Source: Nemophila menziesii
Taxonomy: Eukaryota; Streptophyta; Magnoliopsida; Boraginales; Hydrophyllaceae
Direction: 5' to 3'
NCBI GenBank assembly: GCA_029959085.1
Contig: JARWIR010000011.1
Span: 8,991,840 to 9,055,839, forward strand
DNA length: 64,000 nucleotides
Part shown: one piece after another, positions 46,740 to 57,400 of the stretch
Layout of the letters: every line of letters begins with the position of its first letter
How positions within the stretch are numbered: position 1 is the first letter of the stretch
Notes under the pieces: generated by a model
The model's database searches: none
Seen by the model: the letters and a program-made list of their open reading frames with translations, nothing else
Told to the model about the DNA's origin: nothing
Translations under genes and position numbers: made by a program

Positions 46740-46930
46740 TGCATAATATAGGGACCTATACTGTAATTAATTTGAAGAATTATGTCATTTTACATAATAT
46801 TTGGACTTGTAATGCAATTAAATTCAAATTTTATGTTATTTTTTAATTAACATAGGGAGCTATAATACATTTTTTACAAATATAGGTACCTATAATGAAA
46901 CTTTTGTAAAATACAGGGATGTTAGTGCAA
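46740..46930. repeat. GGGACCTATA phrase in intron of copy 2
   Basis: Same degenerate unit as at 1690-1905, in the same position after the exon 1 donor. Confidence 0.5.
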
Positions 46931-47370
46931 TTAACATCCAAAAATTAGGTGGTCCCCCAATAAAAATTCCTTCCTGAACATGTGACTAACATCAATAGAT
47001 TTAGTAACTTAGTCGAGAATAATCTAGCCTCGGTTCACCAATTTGCTATAGAAGTTGAGCTTCCTCGGCTCACTGAGGGCAGTTTCTATATCATACAATT
47101 GTGCACATGTCTCTGTATAAACGCATATAGGCAATCCACAAATTAAATAGAAACATATTTACAGATAAGAAAATATGTTAACAACATAAATTTGATGCAT
47201 ATTTAGTTAGAATGAGTTATCACATTAATATTAAACTTTATATTAATTTTGCACACAGGTCGTTGATCATGTCATTTCAGTCTTTTGGGTAGTTTTGTGG
47301 TTTCAGAAGTAGGAGAAGGTTCCACATTTGTGGATTGAACAAAACTATATTGAGTGGCTGATGTGGCGTC

Positions 47371-47560
47371 CATGAGCGAATAGTAGCAGGTGATGATGGT
47401 GTAGAAATAGAAATATCAAATGTGTGAGACGACCCACAATATTTAAAGTTTTTGCATGAGCCACAATATTTAACAGGTCGCCCATGAGCGAATAGTAGTA
47501 GGTAATTAACACTAAAACAAATGTGTGAGACGACCCACAATATTTAAAGTTTTTGCATTT
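47371..47560. repeat. 111-bp tandem duplication
   Basis: CATGAGCGAATAGTAG starts at 47371 and 47482. Each is followed by GTGTGAGACGACCCACAATA and TTTAAAGTTTTTGCAT. Confidence 0.8.
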
Positions 47561-48670
47561 TGTTTTAGTTTAGATTAGTTAGTTTATGTGTTTTTTAGTG
47601 TATATTGCAGTAATGAGAAAGGTATAGTTGTTTTTGATGTTTAGGTAATGTGAAAATGAGTTTGGGGTGAATTTTCCCAAAAAAATAGTGTTCATAGCAG
47701 CTAGTATTGGTATACCGTGCCCAACAGGTGGTATACCGTAGCCTAGCTTCATGACAGTTTACCAAATACATGTGAATTAAGTTTTTGGACGAGCAGATCT
47801 GTGGTATATCACGCCCAACGAGCAGTATACCTCCCTTCATACCCATATCGACACACACGAAGACCATACTACAGTAGGGAGTACAACGGTATACAACTCC
47901 TTCCACCGGTGTATCGCAAGCATCAAGACCTATCATGAGGGTATGCATTACGGTGCCTAGGCCGAGAATAAGACTCCTACTAGCTGTATACCGCACCCAA
48001 CGGGTAAGTATACCGCACCCAAGACCTGTATCGAGTGACGCGATGACTGTACGACGATACCAAGCTACAACAGAGCACGATATACTACATTTGGGGGGTT
48101 TACCACACAAGGGCGCGATCAACATTGAACAAGAGGAATTGTACATACCATCAATCAAACCTTAAGCCTCCTTGTTCTCCAAACACCCAAACTTCACTGA
48201 AGTTTCACAAAACCTTCACCACACATCAAAACACCAGCAAAACACCACAACTTCATATAAAAATTCATCTTTTCACTCTTATAAACAAATTTTACCCTCC
48301 CAAATCATTCCAAAACATCTAGAAATCAAGAATTGAAATCCAAAAGTATTCCAAACCCTTCATCCTAATTCCTTAAATCCTTTTTTACAAAATAAAGATT
48401 CCATCATACCCACTTCATGAATAATCATCCTTACACCTAACATAAATAATACCATATTCACCCAAAATCAAGGGGTAACTTCAAGAGTGGTGAAATTTTG
48501 AGTTGGAGGTAAAAAAAGATGAAGAAGAGAGCGGAGACACTATCAGGTGCAAGGGAGATGGTCAAGAATCAAGACAATGAACAGGGTGAAACCTTAAGGA
48601 AGACAAGTGAGAATTGTATGAGAGTAAAAAATAAAAACGTAATTCAAGTCAAGCACCTAGAGAGGATCTG
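47561..48670 (+). mobile_element. Internal fragment of an A/B-like element
   Basis: TAGTTGTTTTTGATG near 47626 matches A and B just after the integrase tail. A word array follows (47695-48110; GGTATACCGTGCCC and TATACCGCACCCAA). A C-rich stretch and a TTTTGAGTTGGAGG tract near 48500 then match the ORF2-leader region. No LTR or coding domain is present. Confidence 0.55.
47695..48110 (+). repeat. Word array (GGTATACCGCACCCAACGGG)
   Basis: At least six GGTATACC- or GTATACC-type words with CCCAAC spacers, in the fragment at 47561-48670. Confidence 0.7.
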
Positions 48671-48690
48671 GTCATGCTGAGTTTGAATTC

Positions 48691-48942
48691 TCAAGAACAA
48701 ACAATTATAAGGAGGAAAGAGACGACACCAATACTACTACTACCCTTCTTTTTGGACGAGACAACTTTAGTAATAGAATAACCAAAATCCATGACTTGGG
48801 GAAGGACACAGCAAACTAATACCACAAAAACCGAACCAGCAAGAAAAACAGCAAAAAGAGTCTTCTTTACTCTTGTTCTGAAAATCGATCTTTTACAGAA
48901 ATGAAACATATGCATCGATACATGAGCTTTCATTGGTACCAC
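48691..48942 (-). other. Unassigned 83-codon open frame
   Basis: Opens MVPMKAHVSMHMFHF and contains a hydrophobic stretch LFAVFLAGSVFVVLVCCVL that could span a membrane. No family is recognised and no flanking gene structure is seen. It may be chance. Confidence 0.2.
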
Positions 48943-49931
48943 AAGTATAAAAATATATACTAATCGTCACAGTAAGATTTACTGTTAGTTTACTATAATA
49001 TACTTAATGCTTAAATGTTGTATAATACTGAGATCAAAATTCCTAGATTGTGTCCTGTTAAATGGAATAATATTCTAAGAATGTTGTAAAAGAGTTGTTT
49101 TTGTTTTACTTTTTCTAAAGTTAGATTTTGTGGTGGTTAATCAGGTGACAAAGGAAAATTTTTGTCATGCTCAAGTTTCGTTAAAGAAATCTCGTGGGGA
49201 AGAAGGGTACAATATGAAATTTGTTGGGTAAGTTGAGTTAGATTCTGTGCTGCAATTTCTTCACCAATAATTTCCTGGTATCTTCCTTCATTTCATATAT
49301 CCTTATCTTACTTTTTCTTCATAGCTGTAAAATGAAGTTTGTGAATATTGGAAACATTCATTGTTGTTTGAGATAATCATTAATATTCAACTCTTATATT
49401 TTGCATACAGAGATACGATCGATTATCATGTCATTTCAGTCAACCATCAGCATTTCAGTAATTCTCATGGTAAAATTTATTTCTTGAGGCTTTAAAGATC
49501 TAATTAGGGGTTATTTTAGCTGAAAAGAAGTGATTAATAAAGCTTAACTTTTTCATCTTCTATTTTATTCAAGATCCAAGATATGTTATTTATTACAATT
49601 ACATCATCATCTTCATGACTTTCTATGTTAGAAAAATTATAATTTAGTTATTCAAGGTGAACTTTAAATCTTAGTGTTTTATTTCTTGGATTAATCAATT
49701 TAATTTAACTGTCTTATATCCAAACCAGGTTAGAGATGGAAATATTAGTCTCTATTTGATAAGTTTTTATGTACTCTAAATGTTGTGTAGATGAGGAAGA
49801 AAATTTTGTTAGGGGAATCAGCAACTACAGGGCTACATTTATAGCTGATGATGCTTTTAAGTTTAGTTTAATCTCACACATTTGTTTTAGCGTAAATTAA
49901 TTAATGCCTTCATAGTGATACTGTAAATTAA

Positions 49932-50152
49932 GTGTCCGTTTGGAAGTGTTTTTTTGAAAAAAACACTTAAAAGCGCTTATAGTATTTTAAGAATTTTTTA
50001 ATCCTGAAAAGCACTTTTATGAATTGGTGCTTCTTGAAAAAAGCACTTAAAATGATTTTAGATTTTAAAATTATTTTTATTAATTTTTTTCAATTATTAA
50101 TTTTATTCTAGAAACATTTTTTACTCTAATATAAACACTTCCAAACGAGCCC
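49932..50152. mobile_element. hAT-type MITE, 221 bp
   Basis: The inverted ends GTGTCCGTTTGGAAGTGTTT and its partner AAACACTTCCAAACGAGCCC pair well. Flanks TAAATTAA (49924-49931) and TAAGATAA (50153-50160) form an 8-bp duplication with two mismatches, as expected for hAT. Non-coding. Confidence 0.8.
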
Positions 50153-50417
50153 TAAGATAATCTTGTTTAGTTGATGAAAATCAGTTAATAATTGGACGCA
50201 TTTATAATATTACAGCTTGTGTTTGTTTTTTTCACGTTGTGTTGGTCATGATTTACTTACAATGCAAGGAATATTATACATGCAATTCGTCCATCATTTT
50301 ATGGTCTTATATATAGATAATACTTGTTACTAAGAAGCTGAGTTATAGCCTTGTAGAATTTAAAGTAATGGATTTACACTAGAAACTATAGTATTTTGAG
50401 AGGTGGGTCGTGTGGCC

Positions 50418-50940
50418 TAGAGATGGCAATGGTTACGGTTAAAAACCGAAACCGATGATAACCGAACCGATTGAAAACCGAATTATATAACCGTGGTTAA
50501 AACCATTAGGTTATGGTTGTGAAAAGTGTAACCGATGGTTAAAACCGTTAGGTTATGGTTTTTGATAAAAATAAAACTGAAAACCGAAAACCGTTTATTA
50601 TCATAATTTTATAATAATTTAAGTTAAATTAGATATATTGAAATTATAATAGCAAAATTAAAACACTAAATTTAACCAATTAAATAATAAATATGCAATT
50701 CAATCAAATACCAACACAATTTTTTATAACCTTGTAGTTTTCTTTTATATGTGTGGTTTTATTTTATAAAATTTAATATATTTATTAAATTATCATTTGA
50801 ATATGGTTAAAAACCGCAAAACCGTTTAAAAACCCTAAACCGAATAATACTTATGGTTTTGAACAATGTAACCGATGGTTAAAACCGTTAGGATATGGTT
50901 TTTGAAATTTTTACAAAAAACTGATCCGTTGCCATCCCTA
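50418..50940. mobile_element. hAT-type MITE, 523 bp, with ACCG repeats
   Basis: The ends TAGAGATGGCAATGG and CCGTTGCCATCCCTA are inverted. Flanks GTGTGGCC (50410-50417) and GTGTGGTC (50941-50948) are an 8-bp duplication with one mismatch. The interior repeats AACCGATGGTTAAAACCGTT at least twice and is rich in ACCG/CGGT words. Confidence 0.85.
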
Positions 50941-50948
50941 GTGTGGTC

Positions 50949-51507
50949 TCTTTACTTTTGGTCTTTAGGTTTGGCTCAATCTTATGCATGCTTCACTGAA
51001 TAATCATTGAATAAGTGGGTTGAATCTTTTTCTCCTTTCAAAGAGATTATGTCTGATATGCTTATGCTTAGTAAAACATTCCTTTCTACATATATAACTC
51101 GATGTTTTCTCTTCTGCTAAAAGAATAAAGAGTAAATACCTTGAATATCCCCTTACCTATGGACGAATTGATAGTTGGGCCCACTATATTTTTTGGGTAT
51201 TGGATGCCCTTGAGTTTCATTTTCGTGAGTCTTTAGCTCTTTTTAACGGAAACCATTAAATATCTCCATTAAGTCATCACGTGCAGGTCATGTGTCCTAA
51301 TTTTTTTTAATTAAAAAATTATTTTTCTGAATTACTAAATAAAACCTATCTTTAACAAGGGCATTTTTGGTATTTCTTAATCCTCTTAACATATATATAT
51401 ATATACATAATTTTTAAACAATAATAATTCAAAAATAAAAAAATAATCTTCTAATTGGAGGAGATGAAGAATCCTAATTTCTGAGTTCTTCAAATCAAAC
51501 TAATCAG
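50949..51507. other. Non-coding DNA
   Basis: No frame is supported. A TA run lies near 51400. Confidence 0.35.
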
Positions 51508-51855
51508 ATCCGGAGATGAGGCTTGTAAGTTGTTTGATAAAATATCAATGGAGAAACTTTGTGAGCATACTGAAGTTACTTTTGGGGTCTTAATAAATGG
51601 GCTATGCAAAGCAGCGCACACACTTAAGGCTATCGAGTGGCTTAGGGTATCAGAAAAAAGGAATATTAAACCATGTATTAAAGATGATAGCACTATTATT
51701 GTCTGTCTTTGCAAAGACAGTATGGTAGATGATGCAGTTAATCTATTTGATGAGATAAAAGATAAGGGCATACCCCTAAATGTTGTCACTTTTGTGTAAT
51801 TTTGGTCAGTGGGAAGAGGCTAATATGTTATTGACTAAGATGTTTGATTGTCGAA
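51508..51855 (+). pseudogene. PPR (pentatricopeptide repeat) gene fragment
   Basis: The frame reads GDEACKLFDKI, EVTFGVLINGLCKAAHTLKA, DDSTIIVCLCKDSMVDDAV and NLFDEIKDKGIPLNVVTF: two to three P-type PPR repeats. A stop follows, then in another frame CNFGQWEEANMLLTKMFD, so a short piece with the loop of the next repeat was lost. PPR proteins bind organelle RNA; the Rf-like subgroup has this style. Truncated on both sides; the right break meets the LTR of E. Confidence 0.88.
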
Positions 51856-53002
51856 TCTTAATTTATTGAAAATTGTAAAAGTCCCAATCTAATTTAATTT
51901 AACAGAAACCCAAATTCAGGACATGAAATTCAATAGAATTGGGAATTACCCATAAAGCATTCTCAAGCACTAAAATGTGTTTAGCTCATACTAATTAAAA
52001 AGAAAACTAAATTAATTGAAATGGAATTCATAATGTATTACAGAATTAAAAATAAAGAAAACCTAATTTCCGGAATTAGAATGACTGAGAACGGAGATAT
52101 AGACCCTCTCCAGCTCTTCCAGCTTTTTTTTTTCGATGTATGGGTGTCCGGGCCAGCTTACGCGCACCACGACTAATCCCATAGGAAATATACACGCCTC
52201 CTCATGCATACTCCCACTTAATCAGAACTAGGTTACCCATGTTCAGGGAGGAGACTCGAACCATGCACCCCTTGCTTACCCCCTTTAAGGGCTCAAGAAA
52301 TAACACGGCTGAGGGGATTCGAACCCTGTACCTCCTAGTTGAGAGACAGCTCTTGCAGCTTCTTCTTTCTTCCTTCAGTTGCTTCTCTCTGATGTTTAAT
52401 CTTGTAAAAAGTGAATTGTGTGAAAAATAGAAGTCAAGAGCTCCTTTTATAAGTGGAAAAACGGATTAGGGCTTGGACCTAAGAATAAAACACTAATTAA
52501 ATGTCCAAGCCCAATGTCTAAGCCCAAAATCCCGTAACTGCTGATACACCTTCACTAAAACGGCTTTTCCCGCTTCGTTATGACTCCGATTGACTTGATT
52601 CCAGTTGTTAAGGTTCCGTATCTCGATAAGGAATGTTTTCTCTTCAAAGGTCAGCGGTTAAATCATCTCTTAAGCGCCTTGAAATCCGCAATCTTTGGCC
52701 TGGAAAACAGATTTGCAGCTCTAAAAAAATTCTTTCGGGATTTATCTCCAAGTCTTGACTCCATATCACGATCTTTGACTCTCTTCTAGGATTCCATTCC
52801 TAGCTAATAATTAAAACCTACAAACTTTTCACTAAAACACACAAGATTACGCGCAAAAGTTTAATAAATCAAAATTACTAGAAATAAAATGGAAATTCCG
52901 GATTATTACATTTTTAATTCAAAAGTCTATTAAAATAATCAAATAAACATAAAAAATGATGTTTCCCAAGGGTAAAAAATAAGAACAATTAGGGAGACAT
53001 CA
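51856..53002 (-). repeat. Element E 3' LTR, truncated, with SINE
   Basis: Starts at 53002 with TGATGTCTCCC and the 46-nt inverted repeat (53002-52957, one mispair). The landmark order matches B. The U5 end is missing, leaving about 0.91 kb of LTR once the SINE and one copy of its target duplication are removed. Confidence 0.88.
52126..52346 (-). mobile_element. tRNA-derived SINE
   Basis: Flanked by 15-bp direct repeats CAGCTCTTCCAGCTT (52111-52125) and CAGCTCTTGCAGCTT (52347-52361). On the minus strand it has a tRNA-like head with a B box (GGTTCGAATCC), a second GGTTCGAGTC, a tail with GTGCGCGTAAGCTGGCCCGG and a short poly-A. The tail style is like SINEs of Solanaceae and related asterids. 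Confidence 0.88.
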
Positions 53003-53038
53003 AGACCCCCAACTCAAACCTTTGTCGTCCCGACAAAG
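53003..53038 (-). promoter_or_regulatory. Element E PPT and hairpin
   Basis: PPT GTTTGAGTTGGGGGTCT (53019-53003), preceded by CTTTGTCG-GGA-CGACAAAG (53038-53020). Same spacing as A-D. Confidence 0.9.
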
Positions 53039-54380
53039 TAAAACAAAACAAAGGGGTAGAAGTAACCGTATAAACAAGTGGAAGCTAGCAAATACACCTA
53101 AAGCAAGTCTTAAGATAAATCTCATATAGCAAACTATAGAAACTAATATACACATACATCTAAAATGCAACACCAAACATAAATAATCTCAATCATAAAA
53201 TTAAAGTCGCAATGCTTGAAGGTTACACTTGTACTCATCTCTGTATGATGGCTATAGGGTGGTCATTAATCCTAAATCGCTTTGAACGCTCCACCTAGTA
53301 TATTCCCTATCAACAGAATCATAGATTCACTATGTACTTAAGAATCACGAGGTCTTTATGGTTATAATATTGGCTTAAGGACCGGTGTGGATGTATATTT
53401 GGTAAATTTGAAGTGAGCTTTTGGCTCTCTCCTCACTTACCATCAACAAAGTCCTCGAGCTTGAGTTTACGCTAAAAAATGTTCTCACTCACCCATTTAC
53501 GCAATAATTTCGCGTCCCATGTCTACCCACTATATACAAGATGATTTTCAGAAATATTCCACTTTGCCGGATGTTTTATTCATACATACTTTTCTTTTCT
53601 CTTTTTTTTTCAATAGACGCAAACCGGGTTCCCGGTTTTGGCGAAACTGGGTTCCCGGTTCCTACTGTATGATTTTTCGAAATTTTTCATTTTTTTCTTT
53701 CTTTTTCATTTTTCTTCATTCTCGGCAAAGGGTTACAAGTATTTATCATCTGCAATTGTGCTACAATACAAAGCACATCAATCCCTACCTATCTAATTTC
53801 CCATAAGTGGTCCCACCACCCCAAACTCAAGCTCGAGACATGTCTCAGGATTGTGATTCAAGTGCGGGTCATATGGCCATGCCTAATAATCTAAGGGATA
53901 GTGGCTTATATTGTGGCTACAAAGAAAAGGCTAAAGGCTCGAAGTGGGCTAAGACGGATAATAATTAACACAAGGGATAGAAGGCTAAAAAGGCACAAAT
54001 GGCTAACAAAGAACTGCCCCTATCATTTTTCTAAGTACATAGCTTTTCTTTAGTTCATCTCTAGGTGGATTCTCTACTACTTATGATTTCACGTTCTACA
54101 CACCAAACATATTCCTTAAGTACAAGCTTACTTCATTTGCATTGTTCATTAATTTTTCCTATCAATTACCTATGTTTGCATGCAATTCTAAATGCGTTTT
54201 ATATTAATCCCTAAAGTCCACTATTTACTATCATCGATTCATCAAAAGTATGCTTAAAGGTATATTTAAAAATTTATACAGTCAAACGCAACTCCGAAAA
54301 TTCTTTTATTGAAAGCAAATAAAACAAATAACACATAAAAACTGGGATGAGGCAACGAATCCCACCCCAAACTCAAAAAT
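53039..54380 (-). other. Element E 3' untranslated region
   Basis: Non-coding. Two AACCGGGTTCCCGGTT-type words lie at 53625-53662, a second site for words in this element. The TTGAGTTTGGGGTGGTGGG phrase is near 53820. Confidence 0.55.
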
Positions 54381-54400
54381 GAGTTGAGTCCCCACGAATC
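54381..54400 (-). repeat. Element E GAGTC hairpin, degenerate
   Basis: Plus-strand GAGTTGAGTCCCCACGAATC at the position of the hairpin in A-D. The stem is only partly kept. Confidence 0.6.
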
Positions 54401-54462
54401 GAAAAGACTCAATAAAGAATTTAAACTATTCTACACTAAGAGGAAGGTTTAGAAAACGTATC

Positions 54463-57400
54463 TTAACCAGCGCGTGGCTGGTTACCGGTGTTGCGTTCTG
54501 GACCTTTATCTCGCGTAACAGCATCATAAATCGCGTTTTGAAGTGTGTTGACGCCTAAGATCAAATTTCGAAGCAGGTCCAATTCTTTCGTAACGTTTCC
54601 CAAGGTAGCAATCATCTTCTCTTGATTCTCTTCCAACATCTGAATTTTCCATTCCAACTCAGGAACAGTCTTCGCTTTCTTTGACAGAGGAGTTCTAGGA
54701 CTTTTGGTAGCTCGTGTTGCTTCCTCATGGATATTCTTGATCGTGCTCAATGCTATGCTCACACCAACCGAAACACTGTCAATATCTCCGTTCTTACGCG
54801 GAATCTTTGCGTCTAGACACAACTGAGTAATAGTGCAAGGGAACTTGAGATATTGTTGTTTCATTGGGGATTTCGCGAACTCCATGATTGTTTCATAAAT
54901 AATCTTAGCAACATCAAATGGTCTCTCCTCCAAAATACACTTAATAACAATTATATGCTCTTTCTTCAACTCAGAAGTGTGCTTAATACCAAAGAAAGTG
55001 GGTATTATGAAACTAGAACAAACCTTCGCACGAGGTGTCAAACTACTGCTGTAAAACTGTCCAGGATATCTTTCTCCTTCAGGAATTGGGCTAGCCCCAT
55101 TAACAAGCACGGTCCCCCAAAGGGATTCAAAATCGAAAGAAGGGTCATTAAGAGTTTCTTGGAAAGGACATGTTTCAAAAAAGTTGGGTAATTTCAAGGA
55201 ATTCCGAATACGTTCAACAGAGAAAGGAACTACCTTTTTGCGGATATCAATTGCGTCACGGGAGGTAGCTAAACCTTCATAAAATTCTCGCACAAAAGTA
55301 GGAATGAACTCAAGCTTCCTTTCTTGTAATTCTTTCCAACCAAACTTACCACAAGTCACAGCATATTCCTTGTGTTCACTACTCATAATACCCTTAGGAA
55401 AATTTGTCTCCTCACCAAATTTCAAAAATTCAATTTGGTGTGGCCTAAGGTGTGATAAAAGATGTATAAAATAAGTGCAAATAAACACACTAAGCTAACA
55501 CGGTACTGCAAGTATTACAGGACGTATGCAAGTTTTAATGATAAGAAGATTCGTTCCTCAGGGACTGACGAAAGTTAGAGAGAACTTATGCAAATTATCA
55601 AGTGCAGTATAAAAGATAGAAAGATAATACGCAAAGAAATAAAAGCAAAATAGATTTTTATTTGGTTTTTAAATAATAAACTAAACTACTAAACTAAAGA
55701 CAATAAAATAAATAAAAGAAAAGAAAAGAAGATAGTATGAAAGATGTAGCTTAGGTCTCACTAGTATGCACTAATCCTTCTAATTCTATCTATTAGATCT
55801 AGTTCATAAGGGAGAATATTAGCCCTTGGTATACTTAGTCAGGATTCTAAATTCCCATACCTTAGACCTTGAGAGCGACTAAGGGGGCTACGGCACAACC
55901 AAGAAGTGTTTTATCTTAGGGTTATCAAACGCCACTAAGGCCCTAAGCAAATACTGCAATCCTGGTGATATGGTCGTTAAAACAAAAACTAATGACTATC
56001 TAGTTAGAATCATGTTTTGTCAGAACTGATATCGACACTAGACGTTATGTGGTGGTTCAATAGTTAAACACCCTGTCAAGGAGACCATCTAACTACTATT
56101 AAGGTAATCCTAAACGTTGCGCACCGCAAGGAAAACATACATTAAATCAAAACACATAATCAAATATGAAGTAAGTAGCTAATATCAGATTAAAACATAT
56201 AATTCCCAAAGAAACTTAGATAGAAGAATTAGAATTCATAGTTTATACATTATGCAAACCTAAGCTAATAGAATTAGTTCATACAAAGAAAAGGAGAGAA
56301 AAGGATTACAAAATAAGAGGTTGAAGGAGACATGATTGATGCACAGCTCCTTCCAGACTTCTTCTCTTGTGTTGCAGCTTCCTCTTGGCCTTAAGGTCTG
56401 GCCAAGGATGATTTTAGTGTGTTAAGAGGCTGTATTTATAGGGTATAGGAAGACCTAATTCATTTTCTTGAAGGAGAAGGAAAGTAATGGACTCCTAGTC
56501 TAACTCAAATTCGTATGGAAATAAATATAAACACTGCTGGACCGTTTTGAGCATATCTTCTTCGTTATTGGTCGGTTTGAGCTCCATAAGATACCAAAAG
56601 AATCGCAACAGAATTATCTTGACCCTAAAGAAGGAATTTACCAAAATCGGCCTATTTCTTAGGTAAAAACGCATATCTTTAGACGTGTATGCAGAATCCC
56701 AGAGTTAGGCAGCTTTTCCTTTTCCATCTTTTTAGCTTTTGTTTCCTTATCTCCAATTACCATGCAAATCTCTTTCCATAAGTTGTTGTCTTTGACTTGG
56801 ACTCTAATTAAGCTCCATAATTATCTTTAAAGCTTCACACTAGATAAACAATTAAACCCAATATGCTCTAAAAATATTATATTTACTAAATCAAGACTCA
56901 AAATAGGAAAGTGCACTAAATTAAGCTAAGATCGACCTATAAACTAATAAATAAGCCTAAAATGATGTCTCAGAAGTATATTTAATTATCACAAATGAGG
57001 AGACATCAAGACCCCCAACTCAAAGTTGTATCGTCCCGATACAATAAAAGTAAAGAACAGTAGGGTAATCAAGAAGAAGAAGTAGGAGGAGAATAAGAAC
57101 AGAACATAATGAATGATCCTAGAGCATAAATATCTAAAAAGTCTCATGTAGTAATGCTCAAGAAATAATGCACAAAGATGCTTAATACACATGTAATCAA
57201 CAATCGATAAATTCAAGTTAAGATTAATTTCGCAATGCCAGAAGGAGAGGATGATAACTTAGTTCAGGTTAATGGCTATAGGTTATTCATAGGTCCCAAA
57301 TACAACATCCAATGGTCCACTTACCTACTACCTAATAGCTCAATTGTTTCTCCATCTAGTAGTTAGAAATCCTAAGGTCTTTGGTTATATGTGGCTTAAG

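Larger units (their letters stand above)
46290..49770 (+). pseudogene. Decayed coiled-coil gene, copy 2, with insertion
   Basis: Colinear with 1400-3400. The ATG at 46640 gives MSHDPHAPEHSSSIPPYR with a GT donor after 46692, matching exon 1 of copy 1. The GATCATGTCATTTCAG mark is at 47263. [15 protein letters not shown] near 49170 matches the middle exon of copy 1. The 3' flank at 49400-49760 matches 3060-3380. The last two coiled-coil exons are missing, and 47280-49130 is mostly inserted material. An open frame upstream of 46640 (from 46421) has no ATG. Confidence 0.5.

Noticed and set aside
46412..46744. Arginine-run frame on the minus strand
   Set aside because: It is the reverse translation of the 12-bp CCGCCTACGTCT repeat and has no gene context.
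52300..52350. tRNA-like GGTTCGAA box as a tRNA gene
   Set aside because: It is the promoter-derived head of a SINE with flanking target duplications and no cloverleaf.
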